A stretch of 64,000 bases of DNA from Neoaquamicrobium sediminum (GTDB lineage: Bacteria; Pseudomonadota; Alphaproteobacteria; Rhizobiales; Rhizobiaceae), in assembly GCF_013240295.1 (NCBI RefSeq), contig NZ_JABETK010000001.1, positions 1,922,001-1,986,000 on the forward strand. Direction: 5' to 3'. Shown here one piece after another: positions 49,377-58,468 of the stretch. The notes beneath the pieces are model-generated. The model made no database searches, was not told the DNA's origin, and saw only the letters and a program-made list of their open reading frames with translations. Each line of letters begins with the position of its first letter. The first letter of the stretch is position 1. The position numbers and the translations under genes are program-made.

Positions 49377-50144
49377 TCAGCCTTCGACGGCTGGCGCCGC
49401 GCTTGCCCGGCTTTCGTGCCAGCCGAGAAGGCGCCGTTCGGCAGCGCCCAGCGCGACGTAGAGCAGGTAGCCGATCAGCGAAAGCAGTATGACAGCGACG
49501 AGTACGAGCGCGACATCCGCGGTTTCCTGGCCGAGGCTGAGCAGATAGCCCAGGCCGGCGCGCGCACCCATCAGTTCGCCGATCACCGCGGCCGTGACGG
49601 CGAGCGTGACACCGACCTTCATGCCGGCGAAGAGGAGCGGCAGCGCCTGGGGGAGCTCTATGCGCCACAGGCGCTGGAATGCGTTCATCTTGAGGATGCG
49701 GGCAAGCGCTCCGTAGTTCGGATCGATCGAGCGCAGCGCGCTCAGCATGTTCGACAGAACCGGGAAGAAGCTGACGATGGCGACAAGCACGATCTTGGGC
49801 GTCGCGCCGAGGCCGAGCCACAGCAGCAAAAGCGGCGCGATCGCAATCTTGGGCGCTGTCTGGATGAAGATGATCAGCGGGTTGAGGACCACTTCCACCA
49901 TCGGGAAGCGCGTGAACAGGACCGCCGCGGCCACGCCCACCACCGTCCCGATGACGAAACCGACGACGATTTCCATCACCGTCACCGGCACGTGGCCAAA
50001 CAGGCCTGCCTGCGTCGTCAGGAACCAGAATTTCTCGGCCAGTTCCAACGGTGAGGGAACCAGGTAGGAAGGCACGTCGAACAACGCGACCAGGCCCCAC
50101 CAGGCAAGGATGAAGCCTGCAAGCGACAGCAGCGTTCGGATCAT
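49377..50144 (-). CDS. ABC transporter permease (SsuC/TauC-like)
   Basis: 255 aa, about six membrane helices. The cytoplasmic coupling loop FQRLWRIELPQALPLLFAGMKVGVTLAVTAAVIGELMG is the standard EAA motif of the SsuC/TauC/ThiX permease family. It is the last gene of a five-gene operon with two different permease genes. The 49091-49376 gap upstream of ugd holds only a GC hairpin (49280-49308) and no gene. Confidence 0.88.
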   Translation of the reverse strand: MIRTLLSLAGFILAWWGLVALFDVPSYLVPSPLELAEKFWFLTTQAGLFGHVPVTVMEIVVGFVIGTVVGVAAAVLFTRFPMVEVVLNPLIIFIQTAPKIAIAPLLLLWLGLGATPKIVLVAIVSFFPVLSNMLSALRSIDPNYGALARILKMNAFQRLWRIELPQALPLLFAGMKVGVTLAVTAAVIGELMGARAGLGYLLSLGQETADVALVLVAVILLSLIGYLLYVALGAAERRLLGWHESRASAAPAVEG

Positions 50145-50163
50145 GACGTGTTCCTCAGAAGGA

Positions 50164-50185
50164 GGACCCCGGCGAGCCGGGGTCC
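50164..50185 (-). terminator. GC hairpin after the binding-protein gene
   Basis: GGACCCCGGC and GCCGGGGTCC form a 10-bp stem (effective loop 4) between the binding-protein gene (ends 50196) and the permease (starts 50144). No T-run. It probably protects the upstream mRNA. Confidence 0.45.
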
Positions 50186-50195
50186 GGTTCGCGGA

Positions 50196-51200
50196 TCAGA
50201 GTTCGGACGGCTTTTCGACGACGAGGTCGGCAGCGTCGAACTTCTCGGGGATCGCCTCATATTCGAGAGCGGTGTCGATGGTCGTCTGCCAGGATTCGAG
50301 ATTGCCATAGCCGAAGCCGTTGGCTCTGGTGTCGTCGCTCTGCCACAGCGTCTTGACGAACACCTCGTTGATGATCTCGGTGACGATCTCTTCCTGGCCG
50401 GCGAAGGTCGGCGAATATTCCTTGATGGCCATCGCGACCTCGGCGGCGACGTCACCTTCGACGATGTGCTTAAGCGCCTTGTCGAGGGCGGCGATGAAGG
50501 CCTTCACCTGCCCGGTGTTGGACGCGAGATAGCTTTCGGAGGTGACGAGCACGTTGCCCTTGGAAGGCAGGTAGTCGTCGGATGCGATCATGCCGACATC
50601 GACCCCTTCGGCCTGCAGGGCGTAGTAGCGCAGCATGGAGAAGACGATGGCGTCGACCTGGTCGGACTTGAGCGCGTCGAGGATCGCGCCGGTGCCGACG
50701 ATCTCGACGTTCACGTCGTCGATCGACTTGCCTGCCTGCGCCATCATCACCTGAAGCTGGATGTAGTTCGGGCTGCCGTAGCTGGTTACGGCGACCTTCT
50801 TGCCTTCGAGGTCGGCGGGCGATTCGATGCCGCTAGACGTCTTGAAGAGCACGGCGCCGATGCCGCGCTGATAGGTCGAATGAACAACCTTGACCGGCAG
50901 GCCGTTGGCGCGGGCGGAAATCACCGCGTCGCCGTTGGGGAAGCCGAACTGGACGTTGCCGGCCGCGATGTTGTTGAGGATGTCGGCGGCGTTTGCATAA
51001 AGGAACTCGACCTCGAGGCCCGCTTCCTTGAAGTAGCCATAGTGGTCCGCGACGAACATCGGCAGGTAGTAAGGCACTGCCGCGCCGTCGATCTGGATCG
51101 TCACCTTCTCCTGGGCCTGCGCGGCGCCGAGGCCGAGCGCAAGCCCGGCGGCGACGAGCGCGCCCCTTGCGAATGCGTTGATTGTCGAAAACAGTTTCAT
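50196..51200 (-). CDS. ABC transporter substrate-binding protein (NMT1/THI5-like)
   Basis: 334 aa from the ATG at 51200. Signal peptide ends AQAQE near residue 30. The NMT1 fold is seen in YYLPMFVADHYGYFKEAGLEVEF, GNVQFGFPNGDAVISARANGLPVKVV and later TSYGSPNYIQLQVMM. This family binds pyrimidine-type or sulfonate ligands (ThiY, RibY, TauA). With the nucleoside phosphorylase next door, a base or nucleoside ligand is a reasonable inference. Confidence 0.85.
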   Translation of the reverse strand: MKLFSTINAFARGALVAAGLALGLGAAQAQEKVTIQIDGAAVPYYLPMFVADHYGYFKEAGLEVEFLYANAADILNNIAAGNVQFGFPNGDAVISARANGLPVKVVHSTYQRGIGAVLFKTSSGIESPADLEGKKVAVTSYGSPNYIQLQVMMAQAGKSIDDVNVEIVGTGAILDALKSDQVDAIVFSMLRYYALQAEGVDVGMIASDDYLPSKGNVLVTSESYLASNTGQVKAFIAALDKALKHIVEGDVAAEVAMAIKEYSPTFAGQEEIVTEIINEVFVKTLWQSDDTRANGFGYGNLESWQTTIDTALEYEAIPEKFDAADLVVEKPSEL

Positions 51201-51234
51201 TTCAATTCTCCTCTGGTCCTTTGCATTCAAGCTT

Positions 51235-52014
51235 CTATCGTCCGGCAACCGCGCGGGCGGCAGCCATTGCACCCAGACGCAGCAGGTCGCGCTGCGTCTT
51301 GTCATAGTCTTCGAGCCAGCCGTCGCTGAGGCGATGGGCGTGGACGGCAAGCACCGCCCCCGTCCGCATGCCGAGCGCATGGCCGGCAGCAAGCACGATC
51401 TCGGCTTCCATCTCGACACCGTCGGCGCCGAGCGCGGCGAGCTGGTCGAGGATCGCGGGCGTGCCGTCGCCGTCGGGGCGATCCGGTCGGCCCTGTGCCC
51501 GATAATAGCCATCGGCGGTCGCGCAGGTTCCTGGACGACCGGGCAGCCCAAGTTTGCCCCTTGCAGTATCGAGCAGCGTCACGATGCCGATGTCGGCCAG
51601 CACCCGTTCGCCGGGTTCAGCATAAAAGGCAGCAACGCCGCTGTTGCGGATCGCCTCGACGACGACGAGGAAGTTACCCAGCGCAAGGTCCGGCGCGAGC
51701 GCGCCCATGCCACCGGTGCGGATCGCGACCTCGACGCCGAGCGCGGCGAGCTCGACCATGACGATCTCGGTCGACGCGCCGCCTATGCCGGTCGAGCAGA
51801 TGCCGACCGCAACGCCATCCAGCGTGCCGACGCCCATGCGGAACTCGCGGTTCTGGCCGACAATCTCGAAGTTTTCGAGCACCTCGGCAGCCTTGTCGAC
51901 GCGGCCGGGATCGCCAGGCAGCAGGAATGCCTTGGGCATGTTGTCGGGGCGCGGCAAATGAGGCGGCACGTCGCCCTTCCACGGCCAGATCGCGGAGCGC
52001 TCCTTCATCGCCAT
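51235..52014 (-). CDS. Nucleoside phosphorylase
   Basis: 259 aa; starts at the ATG at 52014 or the second ATG at 52008, overlapping the permease by 10 or 4 bp. Motifs: GDPGRVDKAAEVLENFE (phosphate), ICSTGIGGASTEIVMVEL, and the nucleobase-site GVEMEAEIVLAAGHALGM. It splits a nucleoside and phosphate into base and (deoxy)ribose-1-phosphate. It lies between transporter genes, so the ABC system likely imports its substrate; uridine is closest by sequence feel, purine possible. Confidence 0.85.
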   Translation of the reverse strand: MAMKERSAIWPWKGDVPPHLPRPDNMPKAFLLPGDPGRVDKAAEVLENFEIVGQNREFRMGVGTLDGVAVGICSTGIGGASTEIVMVELAALGVEVAIRTGGMGALAPDLALGNFLVVVEAIRNSGVAAFYAEPGERVLADIGIVTLLDTARGKLGLPGRPGTCATADGYYRAQGRPDRPDGDGTPAILDQLAALGADGVEMEAEIVLAAGHALGMRTGAVLAVHAHRLSDGWLEDYDKTQRDLLRLGAMAAARAVAGR

Positions 52015-52757
52015 GACAGCAGCCACTTCTCGGTAAGCGCGAGCGCCTGATAGACGGCGATGCCGAGCAGCGAGGTGACGAGCACCATCGCGAACAGCAA
52101 CGGCGTCTTGTAGGTGGTGCCGGCGAAGACCATGAGGTAGCCGAGGCCGGTGCCGCCCGAGAGCCATTCGGCAAGGATCGCGCCGATTGTCGCCTGCACT
52201 GCCGCGACCTTCAGGCCGGCGAAGATTTCCGGCACGGCCGCGGGCAGTTCCACGCGCAGCAGCTTGTCGCGCGGCGAGAGTTTCAGGATGGCGCACAGCG
52301 CATGAAGGTTCGCCGGCATCGATCGCAGGCCGAGCATGGTGCCCACCATGACCGGGAAGAACACCAGCGATACCGTCAATACGATCTTGGAGGTGAGGCC
52401 GAGGCCAAACCACAGGATGAAGAGCGGTGCGAGCGCGATCTTCGGGGCGGTCTGGAAGAAGAAGAGGTAGGGTCCGACGATCCGCTCCACACGCGGCCAT
52501 TTGCCAAGCGCGAAACCGAGCGCGAAGCCGGCCGCCGAGCCGATGGCGAAGCCGGCGACGATGATGCCGACCGTGTGCGCGAGATGCGGCCAGATGGTGC
52601 CGCCGGCAAACAATCGCACCAGCTCCTCGAACACCGCATCCGGCGGTGGCAGCACGAAGCGCGGCACGTTGAACAGCTCGACGTACCCCCACCACGCGGC
52701 GATCAGCAGCAGCGGGGTCGCGACCGTGAAGATGCGTCGCAGCGCCGTGTCGTTCAC
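52005..52757 (-). CDS. ABC transporter permease (SsuC/TauC-like), second copy
   Basis: 250 aa from a GTG at 52757 overlapping the ATPase stop (GTGA). The coupling loop PRDKLLRVELPAAVPEIFAGLKVAAVQATIGAILAEWL is conserved. It is clearly related to, but distinct from, the 49377-50144 permease. A heterodimeric permease pair is inferred. Confidence 0.88.
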   Translation of the reverse strand: MNDTALRRIFTVATPLLLIAAWWGYVELFNVPRFVLPPPDAVFEELVRLFAGGTIWPHLAHTVGIIVAGFAIGSAAGFALGFALGKWPRVERIVGPYLFFFQTAPKIALAPLFILWFGLGLTSKIVLTVSLVFFPVMVGTMLGLRSMPANLHALCAILKLSPRDKLLRVELPAAVPEIFAGLKVAAVQATIGAILAEWLSGGTGLGYLMVFAGTTYKTPLLFAMVLVTSLLGIAVYQALALTEKWLLSWR

Positions 52758-53554
52758 CGCAGTTCCTTTCGCAGCGTCGAAAGCCACTGGTAGAAGCGCG
52801 GATCGTCCTTGATCGCTTCCGAGCGCTGCGGCCCGAGATCGAGGTGGTGAATGGCGCTGATGCGGCCGGGGCGCGCCGACATCACCGCCACGCGGTCGGA
52901 GAGGTAGGCCGCTTCCTCAATCGAATGGGTCACAAAGACGATGGTCGAGCCGGTCTCGGCCTTGATGCGCAGCAGTTCGTCGTTCATGCGGTCGCGCGTC
53001 AGCAGGTCGAGTGCGCCGAAGGGCTCGTCCATGAGCACGATGCGCGGGCTGTAGACCAGCGCGCGGGCGATCGCGGCGCGCTGTCGCATGCCGCCCGAAA
53101 GCTCCTTTGGCAGCGACTTTTCGAAAGCCCCGAGGCCCACCAGCGCGAGCATGGCGCGCGCGCGCTCGTTGGCCTCGGCGCGCGACGTGCGAAAGACATC
53201 GAGCGGGAAACGAACATTGTCGAGGATCGACAGCCACGGCAGCAGCACCGGTTCCTGGAAGACGAAGCCGACATCGGAGCCGGCGGTCGGGGGTCCGTCG
53301 CGCCACTTCAACGTTCCGCCGGTCAGCGGCTCAAGGCCGGAGAGGATGCGCAACAGCGTCGACTTGCCGCAACCCGAGGGGCCGATGAGGCTGAGAAATT
53401 CGCCTTCGTGGATGTCGAGCGTCGTTGGTGCCAGCGCTTCGACGCTGTCGCCATGGCGCGAACGGTAGATCTTCGTCACAGCCTGCGCGCTGACGAGAAC
53501 CGGAAGGCTGCTGGTCTTTTCGGCCGGTTTCAATTTTTCGACTTTATGCCCCAT
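52754..53554 (-). CDS. ABC transporter ATP-binding protein (SsuB/TauB-like)
   Basis: 266 aa from the ATG at 53554. Walker A LIGPSGCGKSTLLR, Q-loop FVFQEPVLLPW, signature LSGGMRQRAAIARAL, Walker B LMDEPFGALD and the H-loop VTHSIEEA are intact. First gene of the operon. The divergent TetR gene starts 286 bp away, with a strong palindrome in the gap. Confidence 0.92.
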   Translation of the reverse strand: MGHKVEKLKPAEKTSSLPVLVSAQAVTKIYRSRHGDSVEALAPTTLDIHEGEFLSLIGPSGCGKSTLLRILSGLEPLTGGTLKWRDGPPTAGSDVGFVFQEPVLLPWLSILDNVRFPLDVFRTSRAEANERARAMLALVGLGAFEKSLPKELSGGMRQRAAIARALVYSPRIVLMDEPFGALDLLTRDRMNDELLRIKAETGSTIVFVTHSIEEAAYLSDRVAVMSARPGRISAIHHLDLGPQRSEAIKDDPRFYQWLSTLRKELR

Positions 53555-53794
53555 TGTCTCAATTATGCGACGATGCTTGCAAAATTGAACTGCCGCGTCA
53601 AATGCGTTTGCGCAGGGCCGTTCATATTTTTGTCGCGATGCAGAGCCGCATAAGCCGCGGAAATGCTGGCTTTTGCACGCCTCGCGCGAAGCGCGGTGCG
53701 ACGGTGAGGCGGATTCTGCAAATCGAATCAAGCGAATCGTTGGCAGCCGCGTGCAATCACCGCGCGCATGCGACCCCGTTGACATTCGATAGCT

Positions 53795-53821
53795 TGGTCA
53801 TATGATTTAATCAATTGACCA
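53795..53821. promoter_or_regulatory. 27-bp palindrome, probable TetR operator
   Basis: TGGTCA...TGATT-T-AATCA...TGACCA is a 27-bp palindrome with only two mismatched pairs and a single central base. It is 19 bp before the TetR ATG and about 240 bp from the ABC ATPase start. Half-site TGACCA matches half of the RutR consensus (TTGACCA-N2-TGGTCAA), though arranged differently. The rest of the 53555-53839 gap shows nothing else. Confidence 0.55.
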
Positions 53822-53839
53822 GTCTCTCTGGGAGGAGAA

Positions 53840-54543
53840 ATGCTGCAGCCCGCTGCCAATGCGGAGCGCCGCGATGCCGCGGACGCGATCCTCGACGCCG
53901 CGGAAGCGGTGTTTGCGGATCACGGCTTCGCCGCGGCCACCACGCGGGCCATCGCGGACCTCGCCAAGGTCAACCTGGCGCTGATCCACTACTATTTCCG
54001 GACCAAGGAGCAGCTTTTCGAGGCGGTCTTCGTGCGCCGCTCGGACGAGATCAACGATCGTCGACGGAGAATTCTCGCGGAACTCTTCTCCGGAGATCGG
54101 AGCCAGCACTGGAGCAGATTCTGGTGGCGCTGCTGCGTCCGACCATCGAGGTCGGCCGCATGTCCAATGGCGGCGGCTTTCACTATGCGCGCATGGTGGT
54201 CAACGTCGCCAGCGGTCATGACGAGCGCTCCACCCGCCTGACCGGCATGCAGTACAACGGCATCGCCCGCGAATTCATCGATGCGATCCAGAAGGTCATG
54301 CCGGGCATCTCGCGCGAGATGGCGGTGTGGTCCTACATGCACGCCATCAACATCGCGATGCCGCTGATGGCGCGCAATCACCGCCCCGCAGTGCTTTCCG
54401 ACGGGCTTTGCCGCGACGACGATCTCGACGCGGTGATCGACAACGCCGTCACCTTCATCGCCGCCATTCGCGCGCTGGCGATATCGCATGCCGTGGACGA
54501 GGCCGGCAGGCTCCGTTCCGGAAACAGCAGCACGCCCGCCTGA
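53840..54543 (+). pseudogene. TetR-family regulator (frameshifted as sequenced)
   Basis: The ATG at 53840 follows GGAGGAG. The N-terminal helix-turn-helix (TTRAIADLAKVNLALIHYYFRTKEQLFEAV) reads in one frame; from about 54091 (CGG before AGATCGGAG) the ligand-binding half EPALEQILVALLRPTIEVGRM continues in another to 54543. One missing base explains this and gives 234 aa. Divergent to the ABC/phosphorylase operon and upstream of the TRAP operon, so it may control either. Confidence 0.8.
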
Positions 54544-54566
54544 AGGGCTGCAAACCAGGAGGAAAC

Positions 54567-55634
54567 ATGAACACCCATCTGCGTCGCGCCCTCGTGGCCG
54601 CAACTTTCCTTGCTTCGACCGGCGTCTCCGCCCAAGCCCAGGAGGAGATCAGCGTCACGCTGGTCAACGGTCATCCGCCGGTCTTCCTGTGGGTCAAGCA
54701 CCTGACCGAGACCTACATCCCCACCGTCAACAAGGCGCTGGAAGGCTCCGGCTACACGATTGCGTGGAGCGAAGCCTATGGCGGCACGCTGGCGGCCGTC
54801 GGCGGCGAGCTTGAAGCGCTCGAGGACGGGCTTGCCGAAGTCGGCGTCGTGCCGACGGTCTTCGAGCCGACCGCTTTGCCGCTTCAGAACGTCTCCTATT
54901 TCACGCCGTTCAGCACGCCGGATCCGCGCCTGGTGCTGGAAACGGTCAATGCGCTGCATGAGAGCGTGCCGGGCATGGTCGATAGCTGGGAGCGCTACGA
55001 CGTCGAATATCTCGGCGGCGGATTCGCGCTCGACAACTACCTGCTGATGACCAACTTCCCGGTCGAGTCGATCGACGACCTCAGCGGTCGCCGCATCGCC
55101 GCGCCCGGGCCGGCGGTCAACTGGCTGGAAGGCACCGGCGCGGTCGGCGTGGCCGGCAACCTCACCACCTACTACAACGACATCCAGACCGGCGTGTTCG
55201 ACGGCGTGATCGTGTTCCCGACGGCGGCGGCTCCGGCCAAGCTGCAAGAGGTGGCGCCGCACATCACCATCACCGACTTCGGTGCGCAGTATGCCGGCTC
55301 GGTCGTGGCCAACAAGCCATGGTTCGACGAGCAGCCGGAGGCCGTGCAGGCGGCGCTGCGCGAAGGCGCGAAAGCCTACACCGAAGCCTATCTGCAGGAG
55401 CAGAACAGCCGCGTGGAGGCTGCCCTTGCCGGCATGCAGGAAAACGGCGGCACGCTGACCACGCTGTCCGACGAGGAGAAGGCCCGCTGGGCAGCGGCGC
55501 TGCCGCAGATCGCCGACACCTGGGCCAAGGCAGCCGAGGCTGACAACCTGCCGGCGTCGGAAGTGCTGGACGCCTATATAGGCGCGCTCAAGGAAGCCGG
55601 CGCACCGCTGCCGCGCGACTGGTCGCAACGCTAG
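54567..55634 (+). CDS. TRAP transporter substrate-binding protein DctP
   Basis: 355 aa from the ATG at 54567 with GGAGGAAAC before it. Signal peptide ends SAQAQEE near residue 23. It has FLWVKHLTETYIPTVNKAL, a WSEAYGGTLAAVGGELEALEDGLAEVG stretch and the carboxylate-binding Arg region SGRRIAAPGPAVNWLEGTGAVGVA. The sequence differs from the dctP at 43847. It is the first structural gene of a TetR-led operon. Confidence 0.9.
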   Translation: MNTHLRRALVAATFLASTGVSAQAQEEISVTLVNGHPPVFLWVKHLTETYIPTVNKALEGSGYTIAWSEAYGGTLAAVGGELEALEDGLAEVGVVPTVFEPTALPLQNVSYFTPFSTPDPRLVLETVNALHESVPGMVDSWERYDVEYLGGGFALDNYLLMTNFPVESIDDLSGRRIAAPGPAVNWLEGTGAVGVAGNLTTYYNDIQTGVFDGVIVFPTAAAPAKLQEVAPHITITDFGAQYAGSVVANKPWFDEQPEAVQAALREGAKAYTEAYLQEQNSRVEAALAGMQENGGTLTTLSDEEKARWAAALPQIADTWAKAAEADNLPASEVLDAYIGALKEAGAPLPRDWSQR

Positions 55635-55644
55635 GTCGCACTGA

Positions 55645-55705
55645 GAGAAGCCTTCTCGACGAAGGCTTCTCCTTGCCTGTTGCCTGCCGGGCCTGTCCCG
55701 GCAGG
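55645..55705 (+). terminator. Two consecutive hairpins after dctP
   Basis: First stem GAGAAGCCTTC/GAAGGCTTCTC (55645-55671, 11 bp, loop TCGAC); second stem CCTGCCGGG/CCCGGCAGG (55683-55705, 9 bp). They fill the 111-bp gap before the small permease. Without T-runs they are likely mRNA-stability or partial termination elements. Confidence 0.5.
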
Positions 55706-55745
55706 TCTCCGCTGATCATTTCAAACCCGTTCGACAGGTGAAGAC

Positions 55746-56321
55746 ATGCTTCCCGCAACGCTCGGCGAACTGCGAACCGGCTATCGTCCGGTCGACCTGG
55801 CCGCGAGGCTGCTCGACCGGCTGACGGTGGCGATGAGCGTCGTTGGTACGCTGGGCATCCTCGCCATCATGGTGCTGATCGCCTGCGACGTCATCGGCCG
55901 CGGCATGTTCGGCAGGCCGATCATGGGTGTGCCGGAGATCATCTCGATGTCCATCCTTGGCATCGTCTTCCTTCAGCTCGCCAATACGCTGGCGCGCGGA
56001 AAGCTGACGAGGGCCGATGCGCTCATCAACCAGCTTGCGCGCCGCGCGCCGCGTGTCGGCCTGTTCGTCGACGCCGTGATGCACGCCGCCGGTGCGCTGT
56101 TGACCGGCGTACTCGTCACCGCCTTCTACCCGCTGTTCCTGCGCAGCTATGGCCGCAACGAGACCGTCGGCACCGTCGGGCAGTTCATCGCGCCGATCTG
56201 GCCGGTCCATTTCATCGTGCTGGCCGGCGCGACCGTGCTGTGCGCGGTTTTCGTGATGCGTGCGGTGGCACTCTTCATCCTGGCGTTTCAGTCTGCGGCC
56301 CAAGAACGGAGTGAGTCATGA
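55746..56321 (+). CDS. TRAP transporter small permease DctQ
   Basis: 191 aa, four membrane segments. The family stretch is GRGMFGRPIMGVPEIISMSILGIVFLQLANTLARGK. It overlaps dctM by 4 bp (ATGA). Longer N- and C-termini than usual. Confidence 0.88.
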   Translation: MLPATLGELRTGYRPVDLAARLLDRLTVAMSVVGTLGILAIMVLIACDVIGRGMFGRPIMGVPEIISMSILGIVFLQLANTLARGKLTRADALINQLARRAPRVGLFVDAVMHAAGALLTGVLVTAFYPLFLRSYGRNETVGTVGQFIAPIWPVHFIVLAGATVLCAVFVMRAVALFILAFQSAAQERSES

Positions 56322-57637
56322 GCGGCGTCGAGATCGGTCTCGCCTCGCTCGCGGCGATCCTCGTCCTGATCTATTCGGGTTTGCATGTGGCGATCTCGCT
56401 CGCCCTCGTCAGCTTCGTTGGCATCTGGCTTTTGCGCGATAATGCCGACCAGGCGGCACGCATCCTGTCACTGGCGGCACGCGAGAGCATTTCGAGCTAC
56501 CTGTTCGGCGTCGTGCCGCTGTTCGTGCTGATGGGGCTGGTGGTGAGCCGCGCCGGCATCGGCCGCGATACGTTCGATGTCGCCAACCGCCTGTTCCACA
56601 AGGTGCGCGGCGGTCTCGGCATGGCGACAGTCGGCGCCAACGCTATCTTTGCCGCCATCACCGGAATTTCCATCGCGTCGGCCGCCGTCTTCACCAAGGT
56701 CGCCGTGCCGGAGATGATACGCATCGGCTACACGGCGCGCTTCGCCACAGGCATCGTTGCCGGCAGCTCGGTGCTTGGGATGCTGATCCCGCCGAGCCTG
56801 CTGCTGATCCTCTACGGCATCATCGCCGAGCAGTCGGTCGGCGCGCTCTTCCTTGCAGGTGTGGGGCCAGGTGTCCTGCTTGCGCTGGCATATTGCGCCG
56901 GCATCTGGGCGATGGTTCGCTTCTGTAAGGGTTTCACCGGGACGCCCAACGAACTGACCGCCGAGATGCCCGAAGAGCAGTCGTCGGTTGCCTCGGACAC
57001 CGTTTCCAAGCTGATGCCGATCCTCCTGCTCGTGGCGCTGGTTCTCGGCGGCATCTATGGCGGTCTGTTCACCCCGACCGAGGCCGGCGCCATCGGCGCG
57101 CTGGGGGCGATCGTGATCGCAGCCGCCAAGCGGCGCATCGGCCCGCGCACGCTGTGGGACGTCTCGCTCGAGACCGGCCACATCACCGCGTCGATCTGCT
57201 TCCTGATCATCGCGGCCACCATGTACAGCCGCATGCTGGCGCTGTCCGGCCTGCCCGCCTTCCTGACGGAATGGGTGATCGCGCTCGATATAGGCGTCTA
57301 CGGCTTTATCGCGCTGTTCGTGCTGGTGCTCATCGTGCTCGGCACGATCCTCGATTCCTCCTCGATCATGCTGATCACGCTGCCGCTGGTCCTGCCGGTT
57401 GCCACTTCGATGGGGATCGACCTGATCTGGTTCGGCCTGATCACTGTGCTGGCGGTCGAGATCGGATTGCTGACGCCGCCGATGGGGCTCTCCGTCTACG
57501 TCATCAAGAGCACGCTCGACGATCCGTCGATCGGGCTCAATGACATCTTCGCCGGCGCGGCTCCGTTCGCGCTCATCATGCTGCTCGTCTTGCTTGCCGT
57601 GGTCGCCTTCCCCTGGATCGCGACGGGCATTCTCTAA
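56318..57637 (+). CDS. TRAP transporter large permease DctM
   Basis: 439 aa, about 12 membrane segments with VPLFVLMGLVVSRAGIGRD, GTFTPTEAGAIG-type region GLFTPTEAGAIGALGAI, and VEIGLLTPPMGLSVYVIKS. It completes the TRAP importer. It ends 18 bp before the cyclase gene, so transport and metabolism are cotranscribed. Confidence 0.93.
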   Translation: MSGVEIGLASLAAILVLIYSGLHVAISLALVSFVGIWLLRDNADQAARILSLAARESISSYLFGVVPLFVLMGLVVSRAGIGRDTFDVANRLFHKVRGGLGMATVGANAIFAAITGISIASAAVFTKVAVPEMIRIGYTARFATGIVAGSSVLGMLIPPSLLLILYGIIAEQSVGALFLAGVGPGVLLALAYCAGIWAMVRFCKGFTGTPNELTAEMPEEQSSVASDTVSKLMPILLLVALVLGGIYGGLFTPTEAGAIGALGAIVIAAAKRRIGPRTLWDVSLETGHITASICFLIIAATMYSRMLALSGLPAFLTEWVIALDIGVYGFIALFVLVLIVLGTILDSSSIMLITLPLVLPVATSMGIDLIWFGLITVLAVEIGLLTPPMGLSVYVIKSTLDDPSIGLNDIFAGAAPFALIMLLVLLAVVAFPWIATGIL

Positions 57638-57655
57638 CCCCGCAAGGACTGAAAC

Positions 57656-58432
57656 ATGGCACGCCGCATCATCGACCTGTCCGTTCCGCTGGAGGCGGGC
57701 ATCGCCTCCGACCCGCCCGGCCACGAACCGAAGATCACCTATCTTCCGCACAAGGACACGGCAGGACAGATCACCGGCTTCTTTCCCGGCCTGAAGGCGG
57801 AAGACCTGCCCGGCAAAGAGGGCTGGGCGATCGAACTGCTTCAGATCACGACGCATAACGGCACTCATCTCGACGCGCCCTACCATCACCACTCGACCAT
57901 GGATGGTGGCAAGCGCGCGATCACCATCGACGAGGTGCCGCTCGACTGGTGCTTCCAGCCGGGCGTGAAGCTGGACTTCCGCCATTTCGCCGACGGCCAG
58001 ATCGTCACCGCGGATGATGTGAAGCGCGAGCTCGAAAGGATCGAGCACACGCTAAAGCCGCTGGAAATAGTCGTGGTCAACACATCCGCCGGTACCGCCT
58101 ATGGCCAGCCCGACTACACGCATCGCGGCTGCGGCATGGGCCGCGAGGCGACGCTGCATCTGCTCGAGCAGGGCGTTCGGGTGACCGGCACCGACGGGTG
58201 GAGCTGGGATGCGCCGTTCTCGCATACGCGCAACCGCTTCGCCGAAAGCAAGGACCCCTCGATTATCTGGGAAGGCCACCGCGCCAGCATGGAGATCGGC
58301 TACTGCCATATCGAGAAGCTGACCAACCTGGAGCAGCTTCCAGCCACCGGTTTCCAGATTTCCTGCTTCCCCTTCAAGATCCGCGCCGCTTCGGCGGGCT
58401 TCGTTCGCGCCGTCGCCATCATCGAGGACTGA
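57656..58432 (+). CDS. Cyclase/kynurenine formamidase-family metal hydrolase (isatin hydrolase-like)
   Basis: 258 aa. The cyclase (PF04199) metal site HNGTHLDAPYHHHSTM is near residue 70, and a later conserved region is GVRVTGTDGWSWDAPF. Members hydrolyse cyclic amides or formamides (kynurenine formamidase, isatin hydrolase) with a divalent metal. Its position between a TRAP importer and a BKACE enzyme suggests ring or amide opening of the imported acid. Exact substrate unknown. Confidence 0.82.
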   Translation: MARRIIDLSVPLEAGIASDPPGHEPKITYLPHKDTAGQITGFFPGLKAEDLPGKEGWAIELLQITTHNGTHLDAPYHHHSTMDGGKRAITIDEVPLDWCFQPGVKLDFRHFADGQIVTADDVKRELERIEHTLKPLEIVVVNTSAGTAYGQPDYTHRGCGMGREATLHLLEQGVRVTGTDGWSWDAPFSHTRNRFAESKDPSIIWEGHRASMEIGYCHIEKLTNLEQLPATGFQISCFPFKIRAASAGFVRAVAIIED

Positions 58433-58468
58433 CGGCCCTTCTTCCGACCTTCACGAGGACATAGACAC

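Noticed and set aside
56468..58048. Large minus-strand frame opposite the TRAP permease and cyclase genes
   Set aside because: Composition of charged and glutamine-rich repeats is typical of antisense frames in GC-rich DNA; it spans two real genes.
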